Program-made: the position numbers and the translations under genes
Shown here: positions 1-7,915 of the stretch, one piece after another
Layout: every line of letters starts with the position of its first letter
Position numbering within the stretch: the stretch's first letter is position 1
Notes under the pieces: generated by a model
Told to the model about the DNA's origin: nothing
Seen by the model: only the letters and a program-made list of their open reading frames with translations
Database searches by the model: none
Assembly: GCF_031127905.1 (NCBI RefSeq)
Contig: NZ_JARXIC010000002.1
Coordinates: forward strand, 186,001 to 250,000
Length of the DNA: 64,000 nt
Origin: Thalassobacterium sedimentorum
GTDB lineage: Bacteria; Verrucomicrobiota; Verrucomicrobiia; Opitutales; Coraliomargaritaceae
Direction: 5' to 3'

Positions 1-1
1 C

Positions 2-970
2 TGCATCAAACGCGGCTTGGTCAAAGAAGGCGAAGACCCCCTAAAAGTCGCAGCCGATCAATTAACTAAGGACAATGTCGATGTGCTCCACACCATCGGG
101 GGCGACGATACTAATACCACTGCTGCCGATCTAGCAGCTTACTTGGCAGAAAACGACTATGACCTGACTGTTGTCGGCTTGCCAAAGACCATTGATAACG
201 ACGTCTTCCCCATCGCTCAAAGTCTGGGCGCATGGACTGCAGCCGAAGAAGGTGCCAAATATTTCGAAAACGTAGTTGCCGAGCACAACGCCAACCCACG
301 CATGCTGATCATCCACGAAGTCATGGGTCGCAACTGTGGCTGGCTGACTGCAGCCACCGCGGATGTATACCGCAAGCGCCTCGACCGCTTGGAGTGGGCC
401 GACGAAATTGGCCTGAGTGCCGAGCGCAAGGAAGTACACGCCATCTTCATTCCAGAGATGGACCTGGATATCCAAGCAGAAGCAAAACGCTTGAAAGCCG
501 TGATGGATGAGCACGACAACGTAAATATTTTCATCTCAGAAGGTGCAGGGGTCGAAACCATTATTAAAGAAATGGAAGCAGCTGGCGAAGAAGTACCCCG
601 CGATGCCTTCGGCCATGTCAAACTGGATGCAGTCAACCCTGGCAAATGGTTCGGCGAACAGTTTGCCAAGATGCTGGATGCAGAAAAAGTGCTGGTTCAA
701 AAAAGCGGCTACTTTGCCCGCGCAGCCCCTGCGAATGTTGAGGACATTCGCCTGATTAAGAGCTGCACCGACTTGGCAGTCGACTGTGCAGTCGTACGTG
801 AAAGCGGCGTAATCGGCCACGATGAAGACGATCGTAACATCTTGCGCGCCATTGAATTCCCACGTATCGCAGGCGGCAAGCCGTTCAATATCGACACACC
901 ATGGTTCGAAGAACTACTGGACGCGATTGGCCAAAGCAAAGGCGCCAATATCGCCAAAGCCGGGCACTGA
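2..970 (+). CDS. pfp: PPi-dependent 6-phosphofructokinase, C-terminal part (cut by window edge)
   Basis: This is a phosphofructokinase that uses pyrophosphate to convert fructose-6-phosphate to fructose-1,6-bisphosphate, a reversible cytoplasmic glycolytic step. The frame is open from base 2, so the N-terminal nucleotide-binding part lies outside the window; a TTG at 17 is only an internal codon. The visible motifs are GGDDTN, PKTIDND and MGRNCGWL. In this family an Asp in GGDD and a Lys in PKTIDND mark the pyrophosphate-using type, whereas ATP enzymes have GGDGS and PGTIDND. About 320 residues remain of roughly 400. The next gene starts 12 bases after the stop and is probably co-transcribed. 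Confidence 0.93.
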   Translation, partial: CIKRGLVKEGEDPLKVAADQLTKDNVDVLHTIGGDDTNTTAADLAAYLAENDYDLTVVGLPKTIDNDVFPIAQSLGAWTAAEEGAKYFENVVAEHNANPRMLIIHEVMGRNCGWLTAATADVYRKRLDRLEWADEIGLSAERKEVHAIFIPEMDLDIQAEAKRLKAVMDEHDNVNIFISEGAGVETIIKEMEAAGEEVPRDAFGHVKLDAVNPGKWFGEQFAKMLDAEKVLVQKSGYFARAAPANVEDIRLIKSCTDLAVDCAVVRESGVIGHDEDDRNILRAIEFPRIAGGKPFNIDTPWFEELLDAIGQSKGANIAKAGH

Positions 971-982
971 AATCTCAACTGA

Positions 983-1690
983 GTGAGCACTCCACATTCA
1001 TCCAGGCGCGCTTGGCATCCGCTAATCGCGCCTGCGATGGCAGCGCTCTCAACTTATTGGCCGGCGATCTTACTGATTCAGTTCGCCGCACTGACGGTCG
1101 TATTGGCCTACTATTTCATCGATGGTACTGCTGGTCTCTTTGCCACAATTGCGGGATGGAAGCAATCGGGCGGCCTTTACTTTGCTGCAGGCTCAACGAT
1201 CGTCAGTGGCGGCATTTTACCAGAACTGATTAAGCGGCGCTTTCGCCCCCCCGAAGTATCCGCCCCTGGTATCGGCGAGCTTTGCCATCAATTTACAATG
1301 TGGGCAACTCTTGGTATCGTAGTCGACTTGATGTATCGCCTACAAAGCCTATACTTCGGCAATGGTACGGATCCAGCAACACTCTTAACCAAGGTATTCG
1401 TCGACCAGTTCATATTCACTCCACTGATCAGCCTGCCATGCATTACGCTGTGGTTTGCCCTCAGAGAGGTCCATTATGCCCCCCGTGCATTCGTAGCCTA
1501 TCTGCGATTCCGCACACTGCTTAACCGTGTACTTCCTTTATGGACGACCTCTTTATGCTTCTGGCCGGTCATGCTCTGTATTGTATTTTCGCTACCTGCT
1601 CCTCTGCAATTTCCACTCTTTCTACTAGGAAATGCCGCCTTTAGCATACTAATGATCTTCATTGTACGCCATCAGACTCACTGCGAGTGA
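983..1690 (+). CDS. Mpv17/PMP22-like multi-pass membrane protein
   Basis: A 235-residue membrane protein with four or five hydrophobic segments. The second half has features of the Mpv17/PMP22 family: a VDQ-(x)4-P segment (VDQFIFTPL), a following helix, then a WP in SLCFWPVM and a hydrophobic stretch ending in a basic tail. Mpv17 members are mostly known from eukaryotic organelle membranes, where they may act as channels; a bacterial function is unknown. The called start is GTG 983, 12 bases after the phosphofructokinase stop; ATG 1037 in frame (MAALSTYW) is a good alternative, just before the first membrane helix. The family assignment comes from motif resemblance only. Confidence 0.6.
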   Translation: MSTPHSSRRAWHPLIAPAMAALSTYWPAILLIQFAALTVVLAYYFIDGTAGLFATIAGWKQSGGLYFAAGSTIVSGGILPELIKRRFRPPEVSAPGIGELCHQFTMWATLGIVVDLMYRLQSLYFGNGTDPATLLTKVFVDQFIFTPLISLPCITLWFALREVHYAPRAFVAYLRFRTLLNRVLPLWTTSLCFWPVMLCIVFSLPAPLQFPLFLLGNAAFSILMIFIVRHQTHCE

Positions 1691-1820
1691 TACCATCATT
1701 AACACATCTGCTCAGGCGACAGCGGCCTGTAAACTATATGCGTGTCGAAAAAGGCCTAATACACCCGAGAAAACACGGTTAGTACTCGCCCCAGCTTAAG
1801 AAGTTATATTTCACGGGGAA

Positions 1821-2846
1821 GTGAACTCGCCTTTAATGACTCCCCCACTACCAATATCAGTAAACGAAAAAGCGCCTAATTGGCGAAAAATCGTCAAAAA
1901 ATACCAGCAACCCTGCCTCAAGAAGAGTCTCTGGCAAATTGCGAATTCGATGGGTTCCTACATAGCACTGTGGGCAATCATGTATTGTACCGTTTCCTTT
2001 TCATGGCCACTCACACTGGGCCTTGCCGTATTGGCTGCGCTTTTCCTGGTACGAGTATTTATTATTTTTCATGACTGTGGACACGGCTCTTACTTTAAAT
2101 CCAAAAAAGCCAACAACGCAGTCGGTTTTGTCGCAGGCCTGATGACCTTAACCCCTTATCGACACTGGCGCTGGCAACATGCGGTCCACCACGGCACTTC
2201 TGGAAATTTGGACGAGCGCGGCATCGGCGACGTTTGGACAATGACAATCAAAGAATACAAAGCCGCCCCACTCTGGCTAAAAATTCAATATCGTCTCACT
2301 CGGAACCCCTTCATTCTGTTTGTGCTGGGCCCCCTGGGTCTTTTTATCGTTTACCAGCGTTTTTCCTATAAAATCGCCAATCGTCGCGATCGAATCGATG
2401 TCTATAAAATGAACGCCTGCATCGCACTCTATGCGGTAGCAATGAGTCTGCTCTTCGGTTTTTGGAATTTCCTGTGGATACAACTGGTCGTCACAACTGT
2501 CTCTGGAGGCGCGGGCATCTGGCTATTTTACGTACAACATCAATTCGAAGATACTTACTGGCGAGCTGGCGATGAGTGGGACTACACCGACTCTGCCATG
2601 CAAGGCAGCTCCTTTTACCGCCTGCCTGCGATCTTAAATTGGTTTTCCGGTAGCATCGGCTATCACCACATTCACCACCTCAGTTCACGCATCCCCAATT
2701 ACAATCTGAAAGCCTGTCACGAATCAGAGCCATTCTTCCAACAGGTACCAGAATTAACACTACGCAGCAGTCTGAAGTCCCTAAAATTAAGGCTCTGGGA
2801 TGAAGAGTCAGGCAAGCTGGTGGGCTATAGCGCCTTAAAGAATTAG
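1821..2846 (+). CDS. Membrane fatty acid desaturase
   Basis: An integral membrane fatty acid desaturase of about 340 residues that should introduce a double bond into lipid acyl chains using a di-iron centre. The three histidine clusters of the family are present: HDCGH near residue 84, HAVHH near residue 120 and HHIHH near residue 281. They lie between hydrophobic segments as in Delta-12/omega-6 type bacterial enzymes. The frame opens at GTG 1821; ATG 1836 is an equally plausible start, with GGGGAA at 1815-1820. It is preceded by 130 bases without a gene and converges on the next gene with 25 bases between stops. Regiospecificity cannot be read from sequence. Confidence 0.9.
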   Translation: MNSPLMTPPLPISVNEKAPNWRKIVKKYQQPCLKKSLWQIANSMGSYIALWAIMYCTVSFSWPLTLGLAVLAALFLVRVFIIFHDCGHGSYFKSKKANNAVGFVAGLMTLTPYRHWRWQHAVHHGTSGNLDERGIGDVWTMTIKEYKAAPLWLKIQYRLTRNPFILFVLGPLGLFIVYQRFSYKIANRRDRIDVYKMNACIALYAVAMSLLFGFWNFLWIQLVVTTVSGGAGIWLFYVQHQFEDTYWRAGDEWDYTDSAMQGSSFYRLPAILNWFSGSIGYHHIHHLSSRIPNYNLKACHESEPFFQQVPELTLRSSLKSLKLRLWDEESGKLVGYSALKN

Positions 2847-2871
2847 CCAGCTCACAGCAACAGAGAGTGAC

Positions 2872-3945
2872 TTATAAATACTCTGCAATCACAGCTTGCA
2901 GTGTTGGACGCATCGCATTCGCTAACTCTGGATTGGCGTATGCGACCCAGCTAACAGGAGTCGTAGTATCCAATGGATAGTCCAACGGCTGACCATTTGG
3001 TTTTTCAATCACACAGCCAGACTCCTCCATAATCAGGGCAGTCGCTACGTCATAAGGGTGACAGGAAAGATTAGATAAAATGCCCAATTTAGCAAAAGCC
3101 TCAGGACGTAAATCGGCGATAAAGCGATCATGCCCAGCCAACAGTTCGTAAAACTGTCCACCCGTCGAAATGTATTGATCGTTAAATACCAAGGGTGAGG
3201 GCGAATCTGCTTGTCCATACAGACGCCCCCACAGTGCTTCCTCCACCTCGCTCAGCAGTGTCAAACCTGCAGGAAAGAAACGGGTGATCGTGCCAAAGGC
3301 ATGTCGCACTTCAGTGGCACGGCTCGGTTTGAGAACCAACAACTCCGAACGAAATGCATCGCGAACATCCAGTGCAACAGTTCTCACTCCGCCGCCGCGA
3401 ACAGCACTCACTTGATCCGCTCGCCACTGCCGCGTAGTGGGCACCTCAGTCATCACGGCCACCTCGATATCAGCAATGGTATTGGCCGCCCCACGCTGCG
3501 GCGCGATACCGGCAAGAATCCAGGCTGCACGTTTATCATACATAATACCACGGGTCCCATCGATAGGATCGATAATACACTTTAAAGTGGTTTCACTCAC
3601 TGTACTACCAACGGGAAAGGAGAGTATCTCACCATCCTCCAAGCCCTCCATCACGATTTCAACCGGCCACTCGCTGGGCCAATTAGCTGTAAACCATGCA
3701 GTAATGGTTGCTTCTGCAACTCGATCGATCGCATAAATAGTGTCAGCAGCGGTCTCCTCGGAAACAGCCGCGAGCGCCTCAACTGTAGTACGCCCTCGCT
3801 CAACCAGAATCGCTTCTAGAATCGCCTGCTCTAAATCGCATAATAGCGTGCGGATCGTTTCCTGATTTTCTTTCACACTGAACAGATGTCCCCTGGGGAG
3901 AAGCATGGCAAGGCTATCTCCAGCACATTTTCTGATTGTAGCCAT
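2872..3945 (-). CDS. Inositol monophosphatase-family phosphatase
   Basis: A 357-residue cytoplasmic Mg-dependent phosphatase of the inositol monophosphatase/FBPase/PAP-phosphatase superfamily. The metal-binding motif DPIDGTRG is clear, and the late motif HPYDVATAL replaces the usual WDxAA. It is longer than typical inositol monophosphatases (about 260 residues), with extra sequence between the metal motif and the late motif. Substrate could be inositol phosphate, a bisphosphate nucleotide or a sugar phosphate; sequence alone does not decide. Start ATG 3945 lies 34 bases from the divergent mutY start, so the two genes share a very short promoter region. Confidence 0.82.
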   Translation of the reverse strand: MATIRKCAGDSLAMLLPRGHLFSVKENQETIRTLLCDLEQAILEAILVERGRTTVEALAAVSEETAADTIYAIDRVAEATITAWFTANWPSEWPVEIVMEGLEDGEILSFPVGSTVSETTLKCIIDPIDGTRGIMYDKRAAWILAGIAPQRGAANTIADIEVAVMTEVPTTRQWRADQVSAVRGGGVRTVALDVRDAFRSELLVLKPSRATEVRHAFGTITRFFPAGLTLLSEVEEALWGRLYGQADSPSPLVFNDQYISTGGQFYELLAGHDRFIADLRPEAFAKLGILSNLSCHPYDVATALIMEESGCVIEKPNGQPLDYPLDTTTPVSWVAYANPELANAMRPTLQAVIAEYL

Positions 3946-3979
3946 GGAGTGATCCCGCTCCTACTATGTCCCCAATCTC

Positions 3980-5011
3980 ATGGATTTACTGTCAAAAAAA
4001 ATCACTTTTCGCCACGCACTCGCCCAATGGTACGCCAAGGCTCAGCGTCCACTCCCTTGGCGGACGCAACCAAGCCTCTACCGAACAGTGGTATCCGAGC
4101 TGATGGCCCAGCAGACACAGATCAAAACAATGCTGCCCTATTTCGAACGCTGGATGCGGCGCTTCCCCAACTTCACCGCGCTGGCCGAGGCCTCGTCCGA
4201 AGACGTACTCAAGCATTGGGAAGGGCTGGGCTACTACAGCCGAGCCAGGAACTTACACAAGCTAGCTCAGCAATACATAGCCGCCGAATCAAAGCCACGG
4301 ACCCAGGCAGCATGGCAAGCACTGCCAGGCATCGGCCCTTACACCTCCGCCGCTATCAGTTCCATCGCACTTGGCGAAGCCGCCGCGGTGGTCGATGGTA
4401 ATGTGGTTCGCATCCTCGCACGCCTAAACGACGATGCCCGTGTTTTCAAAAACAACGGCGAAGCCGTAAAGGCCTTCACGACGACCGCTGATGCCCTACT
4501 AGATACAGCCAATCCCGGTCAACATAACCAAGCCATGATGGAACTTGGCGCCACGCTTTGTCTCAAACACAAGCCACTCTGCACAGTTTGCCCCGTCGCC
4601 ACCTTCTGTGCTGCCAAGCGCAACGGCACTCAAGATGCGCGTCCAAAAATCGAGCGTAAAGCCAGCATAAAAATCGAGATCAACCGCGCCTGGGTGCTTC
4701 AAGGTGACAAACTATTACTCCACCGCATTGCCGAAAATTCAAGCCAACTGGCAGGCCAATACGAACTTCCCACACTCGAAGCTGTTAGCGCCAAGACAAG
4801 TAAAAGACGTCTACTCGCCAGCAGATCGCGTGCAATCACGCACCGCCGCATAAAAGAGCACATTTACCAAACAAAGCCTAAACGAACACTCGACCACTCA
4901 ATCGAATGGATCGCAGTGAGGGACCTCCCACGCATCACACTCTCAGGCCCACACCGCCGCTGGATCAACGAGCTGATGTCCATGCACAATTCAGTTGCAG
5001 GCACACAGTAA
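3980..5011 (+). CDS. mutY: A/G-specific adenine DNA glycosylase MutY
   Basis: Removes adenine mispaired with 8-oxoguanine in base-excision repair. Residues 1-215 carry the helix-hairpin-helix glycosylase fold: catalytic Glu40 in SELMAQQTQ, the hairpin LPGIGPYTS near 115, and catalytic Asp139 in VVDGNVVR. The 4Fe-4S cysteines are Cys194, Cys201, Cys204 and Cys210, spaced C-x6-C-x2-C-x5-C as in MutY. Residues 225-340 form a NUDIX-like C-terminal domain that reads 8-oxoguanine. Length 343 is normal. It starts at ATG 3980, divergent from the phosphatase gene. Confidence 0.95.
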   Translation: MDLLSKKITFRHALAQWYAKAQRPLPWRTQPSLYRTVVSELMAQQTQIKTMLPYFERWMRRFPNFTALAEASSEDVLKHWEGLGYYSRARNLHKLAQQYIAAESKPRTQAAWQALPGIGPYTSAAISSIALGEAAAVVDGNVVRILARLNDDARVFKNNGEAVKAFTTTADALLDTANPGQHNQAMMELGATLCLKHKPLCTVCPVATFCAAKRNGTQDARPKIERKASIKIEINRAWVLQGDKLLLHRIAENSSQLAGQYELPTLEAVSAKTSKRRLLASRSRAITHRRIKEHIYQTKPKRTLDHSIEWIAVRDLPRITLSGPHRRWINELMSMHNSVAGTQ

Positions 5012-5091
5012 ACCTCCGAATAGGCTTTCAGTAAAATGCTGCATTCTAAGTTGGACCTTAGGCCCTAAACACCACTAGCTTGCTGCCTAAC

Positions 5092-5490
5092 ATGCCAAAG
5101 CCTCAAAAATGGACTGCAGATGATTTTGAAATCCGCACCTCTACCATCGAAGGTGCGGGCATGGGACTTTTTGCCAAGCACGCAATCGCAGCAGAAGACA
5201 CGATCGGCTATTATACTGGTGAGATCATCACTGAGAAAGAATTCCACGACCCCGAACGCCCTTTTTCAGCCTATATTTTGTGGGTCTGCCGCACACACAT
5301 TATAGTGGGCGAAGGCCCCAAGTCGAACTACACCCGCTACATCAACCACAGTGATACACCCAATGCCTTTTTAATAGTGTCCAGTCGCTGGAAAACTGCT
5401 CGCTTCGAAGCCCTGCGCGAGATCCAGGCAGGTGAAGAAATCTTCTTCAACTATGGTGAAGATTACTGGGAAACAGAAACCGCGGAATAG
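5092..5490 (+). CDS. SET-domain protein (putative protein lysine methyltransferase)
   Basis: A 132-residue protein that is essentially one SET domain. From ATG 5092 the motifs are GAGMGLFA (21-28), YTGE (41-44), RYINHSDTPNA (82-92) and FFNYGEDYW (118-126). These correspond to the SAM-binding and knot-forming elements of SET methyltransferases, including the catalytic Tyr. There are no pre-SET or post-SET cysteines. In-frame TTG 5080 adds four residues; the ATG is preferred. Bacterial SET proteins occur in chlamydiae and related phyla and some methylate histone-like or ribosomal proteins; the target here is unknown. The 190 bases before and after hold no other gene. Confidence 0.85.
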   Translation: MPKPQKWTADDFEIRTSTIEGAGMGLFAKHAIAAEDTIGYYTGEIITEKEFHDPERPFSAYILWVCRTHIIVGEGPKSNYTRYINHSDTPNAFLIVSSRWKTARFEALREIQAGEEIFFNYGEDYWETETAE

Positions 5491-5806
5491 AACGAAATCG
5501 AATAAACCCACCACGCAGAACTACTAAAGCTCCATACCGCTCTGATCAATCCTCTACGCAAGCGTCCAGCCCTCGGACAAATCAAAAAAGTAATTAGAAA
5601 CTTTGAAGCGTATTACTCGATTCGAAGCTAGAACTCCGCACTTTAAGCCATGCCTGTAAGCCTTAACCATTTTACTTCAACGCGTGTTCAAAACGATGTC
5701 GATGACGACACACAAAAAAGTCGTCTCATTCAGGTGCCCGCAGGATCAACTGCTTCTTAATTGTATCTGGAACAAACCCGCTCCACTTTGCTCAAAGACC
5801 TCAGCT

Positions 5807-7501
5807 ATGAATATACATTCCATCTACACTGGCCTCGATGAGGAACAACGCAGTAGTATTTCCAATCTACCCCGCGGCGACCGCTTAGTGGAACTTGCCA
5901 CCCTTCGTAATCGTCCCACACGTGAACTAATGACTGAACTGGCCGAGCTCGCCGAAATTCCAGTCATCAAGGATATCGAGTTAATCGAAAATCCAACGGC
6001 CACCCTTCCCTTGCGCATGATTCATGAGTATCAATGCATTCCGATCAAGACCGAGGCCAACGATCAATTTGAACAATCAGCTGCCGATCAAAACTCCCCC
6101 ATTGCACTCGCCACGCTGTGGCCCCCCGACGATGCAATGGATCGCTGGATTTACGCTGTCAGTGGACGCCAAGCCCAATGGTTTATCGGTGACCCCGAAC
6201 AAATAACTGAAACGATCACGCAACACTTCGGCGTCGGGGCCGGCAGTCTCGACGAATCCGACCTAGTGACCGATGTCTCTGAAAACGATGAAGCCGAAGA
6301 CGAAGACGCCGCTGTGATCCGCTTCGTCAACGAAGTGGTACAAAAAGCTGTCAGTGATCGTGCCACCGATATTCACTTTGAGCCACATCGCGACGAATTA
6401 CAAATTCGCTATCGAATAGACGGTGAACTCGTCCCAGTAAGGGTTCCTGACAATTTGATCCGCTTCCAGGGAGCCATTATATCGCGCCTAAAAATCATGG
6501 CTAAGCTCAATATCTCGGAAAAGCGCCGCCCCCAGGACGGACGTATTTCCTTCGGATCAGGCGGTTCTGAATTAGACATCCGGATCTCCACCTTCCCAAC
6601 AATGTATGCGGAGAGCGTCTCGCTGCGTTTGCTCAATCAGAAGTCCAAACCGCTTTCAATGCGCGAGCTCGGGCTAGCCACTGATGAAGAAAAGAAACTC
6701 ACTCAATCACTCGCCACACCACATGGCATCATCCTAGTCACAGGCCCGACTGGATCTGGCAAATCAACCTCATTGACTGCCTTCATCCGACTGATCAATA
6801 AGCCGGAGCGTCGTATCATTACTGTCGAAGACCCAGTGGAATACGAAGTGCCCGGCGTCAACCAAACGCAGGTGCACCCGGAGATTGGGCTCACATTTGC
6901 CCAATCCTTGCGCGCTGTGCTACGACAAGACCCCGACGTCATCATGGTCGGCGAAATCCGTGACCGTGAAACTGCTGACATTGCGATTCGCGCCTCACTG
7001 ACGGGACACCTAGTACTTAGCACGCTCCACACCAATGATGCCCCAGGCGCACTAACCCGCTTGGTCGACATGGACATCGAGCCCTTCCTAATCGCCTCTT
7101 CAGTAGAAATGATCATAGCTCAGCGCTTGGTACGCCGTCTCTGCCCAAATTGCTCACAACCTGCCAACTACGACGAACGTCAAATCGCCAGCTTTTTGGC
7201 CACCATGCGAATCGATCCCAGCGAAGTTCAATTCGGCCCTCTGGCAAAAGCCGCCTGTGGCTGCGAACGCTGCCGTAAGCTCGGTTTCCGCGGACGCGTC
7301 GGTATGTTTGAAATCCTTCGGGTAACAGAAGAGATCCACGAGCACATTGTAAAACGTGACTCTGCTCGCATGATTCGACAAACTGCAGTCGCCCAAGATA
7401 TGCGCACTTTGATGCAAAGTGGCTGGGCACACGTCAAAAGCGGCACCACCACGATCGAAGAAGTCATGCGTTTCGCTGAATTAGAAAGTGACGAAAAGTA
7501 A
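5807..7501 (+). CDS. Type II secretion / type IV pilus assembly ATPase (GspE/PilB family)
   Basis: A cytoplasmic hexameric ATPase driving pseudopilus or pilus assembly. The catalytic half shows Walker [10 protein letters not shown] (near residue 313), the Asp-box region, Walker B in [12 protein letters not shown] and the His-box in [13 protein letters not shown] four-cysteine zinc site follows (CPNC near 446 and CGCERC near 485). Residues 1-130 form the N-terminal coupling domain. The frame extends up to GTG 5684, but the N terminus of family members fits ATG 5807 ([10 protein letters not shown]), giving 564 residues. No other secretion or pilus gene lies within the window, so this is a detached copy. 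Whether it belongs to secretion or pili cannot be decided here. Confidence 0.9.
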   Translation: MNIHSIYTGLDEEQRSSISNLPRGDRLVELATLRNRPTRELMTELAELAEIPVIKDIELIENPTATLPLRMIHEYQCIPIKTEANDQFEQSAADQNSPIALATLWPPDDAMDRWIYAVSGRQAQWFIGDPEQITETITQHFGVGAGSLDESDLVTDVSENDEAEDEDAAVIRFVNEVVQKAVSDRATDIHFEPHRDELQIRYRIDGELVPVRVPDNLIRFQGAIISRLKIMAKLNISEKRRPQDGRISFGSGGSELDIRISTFPTMYAESVSLRLLNQKSKPLSMRELGLATDEEKKLTQSLATPHGIILVTGPTGSGKSTSLTAFIRLINKPERRIITVEDPVEYEVPGVNQTQVHPEIGLTFAQSLRAVLRQDPDVIMVGEIRDRETADIAIRASLTGHLVLSTLHTNDAPGALTRLVDMDIEPFLIASSVEMIIAQRLVRRLCPNCSQPANYDERQIASFLATMRIDPSEVQFGPLAKAACGCERCRKLGFRGRVGMFEILRVTEEIHEHIVKRDSARMIRQTAVAQDMRTLMQSGWAHVKSGTTTIEEVMRFAELESDEK

Positions 7502-7548
7502 TTTCGCTCACCGCCATAAAGTTTTGGCTCAACACTAATTCAACTAAT

Positions 7549-7794
7549 TCAATCGGCCCGCTTACGCATCTTCGCTTTGGCTTCTTCAAACTTGATACGA
7601 TTACAGTTACAATGCGGACAAAGTGGCGTATTATAAAATAACACCATCTTTTCGCCCAACTTGAGCGGCCGTTGCTGCCCCAGCTCTACCAAACGCATCG
7701 CCGGGCCACAACTTGGCACAATTACACCCAACACATCGAAAAACGCATCGATTGCAGAACCTTTTCCTTTCTTTGACTTTGGCGAATGACGCAT
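7549..7794 (-). CDS. Small protein resembling a zf-HC2 (anti-sigma type) zinc finger
   Basis: An 81-residue protein from ATG 7794 (the frame extends to 7830). It has a lysine-rich start, Cys29 in VPSCGPAMR, a helical segment, then YNTPLCPHCNC. The arrangement Cys, about 26 residues, x-x3-C-x2-C matches the zf-HC2 fold of ZAS-type anti-sigma factors, in which the first x is His. Here that His position is Asn55, while Cys59 and Cys62 are kept, so metal binding may be altered. There is no membrane segment and no adjacent sigma factor gene. It converges on the GspE-like gene with 47 bases between stops. The assignment rests on pattern resemblance. Confidence 0.55.
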   Translation of the reverse strand: MRHSPKSKKGKGSAIDAFFDVLGVIVPSCGPAMRLVELGQQRPLKLGEKMVLFYNTPLCPHCNCNRIKFEEAKAKMRKRAD

Positions 7795-7915
7795 ACAGCA
7801 AAGATAGAACAGAGTTTGATGATTTTCCAATCGTCCTCTGCCTTTTTTTATCGCTCACTTGAGCCTGCGAAACGGTTCCTGCATAAACTGTCACTCGCCT
7901 CTCCTATTTTCATTC

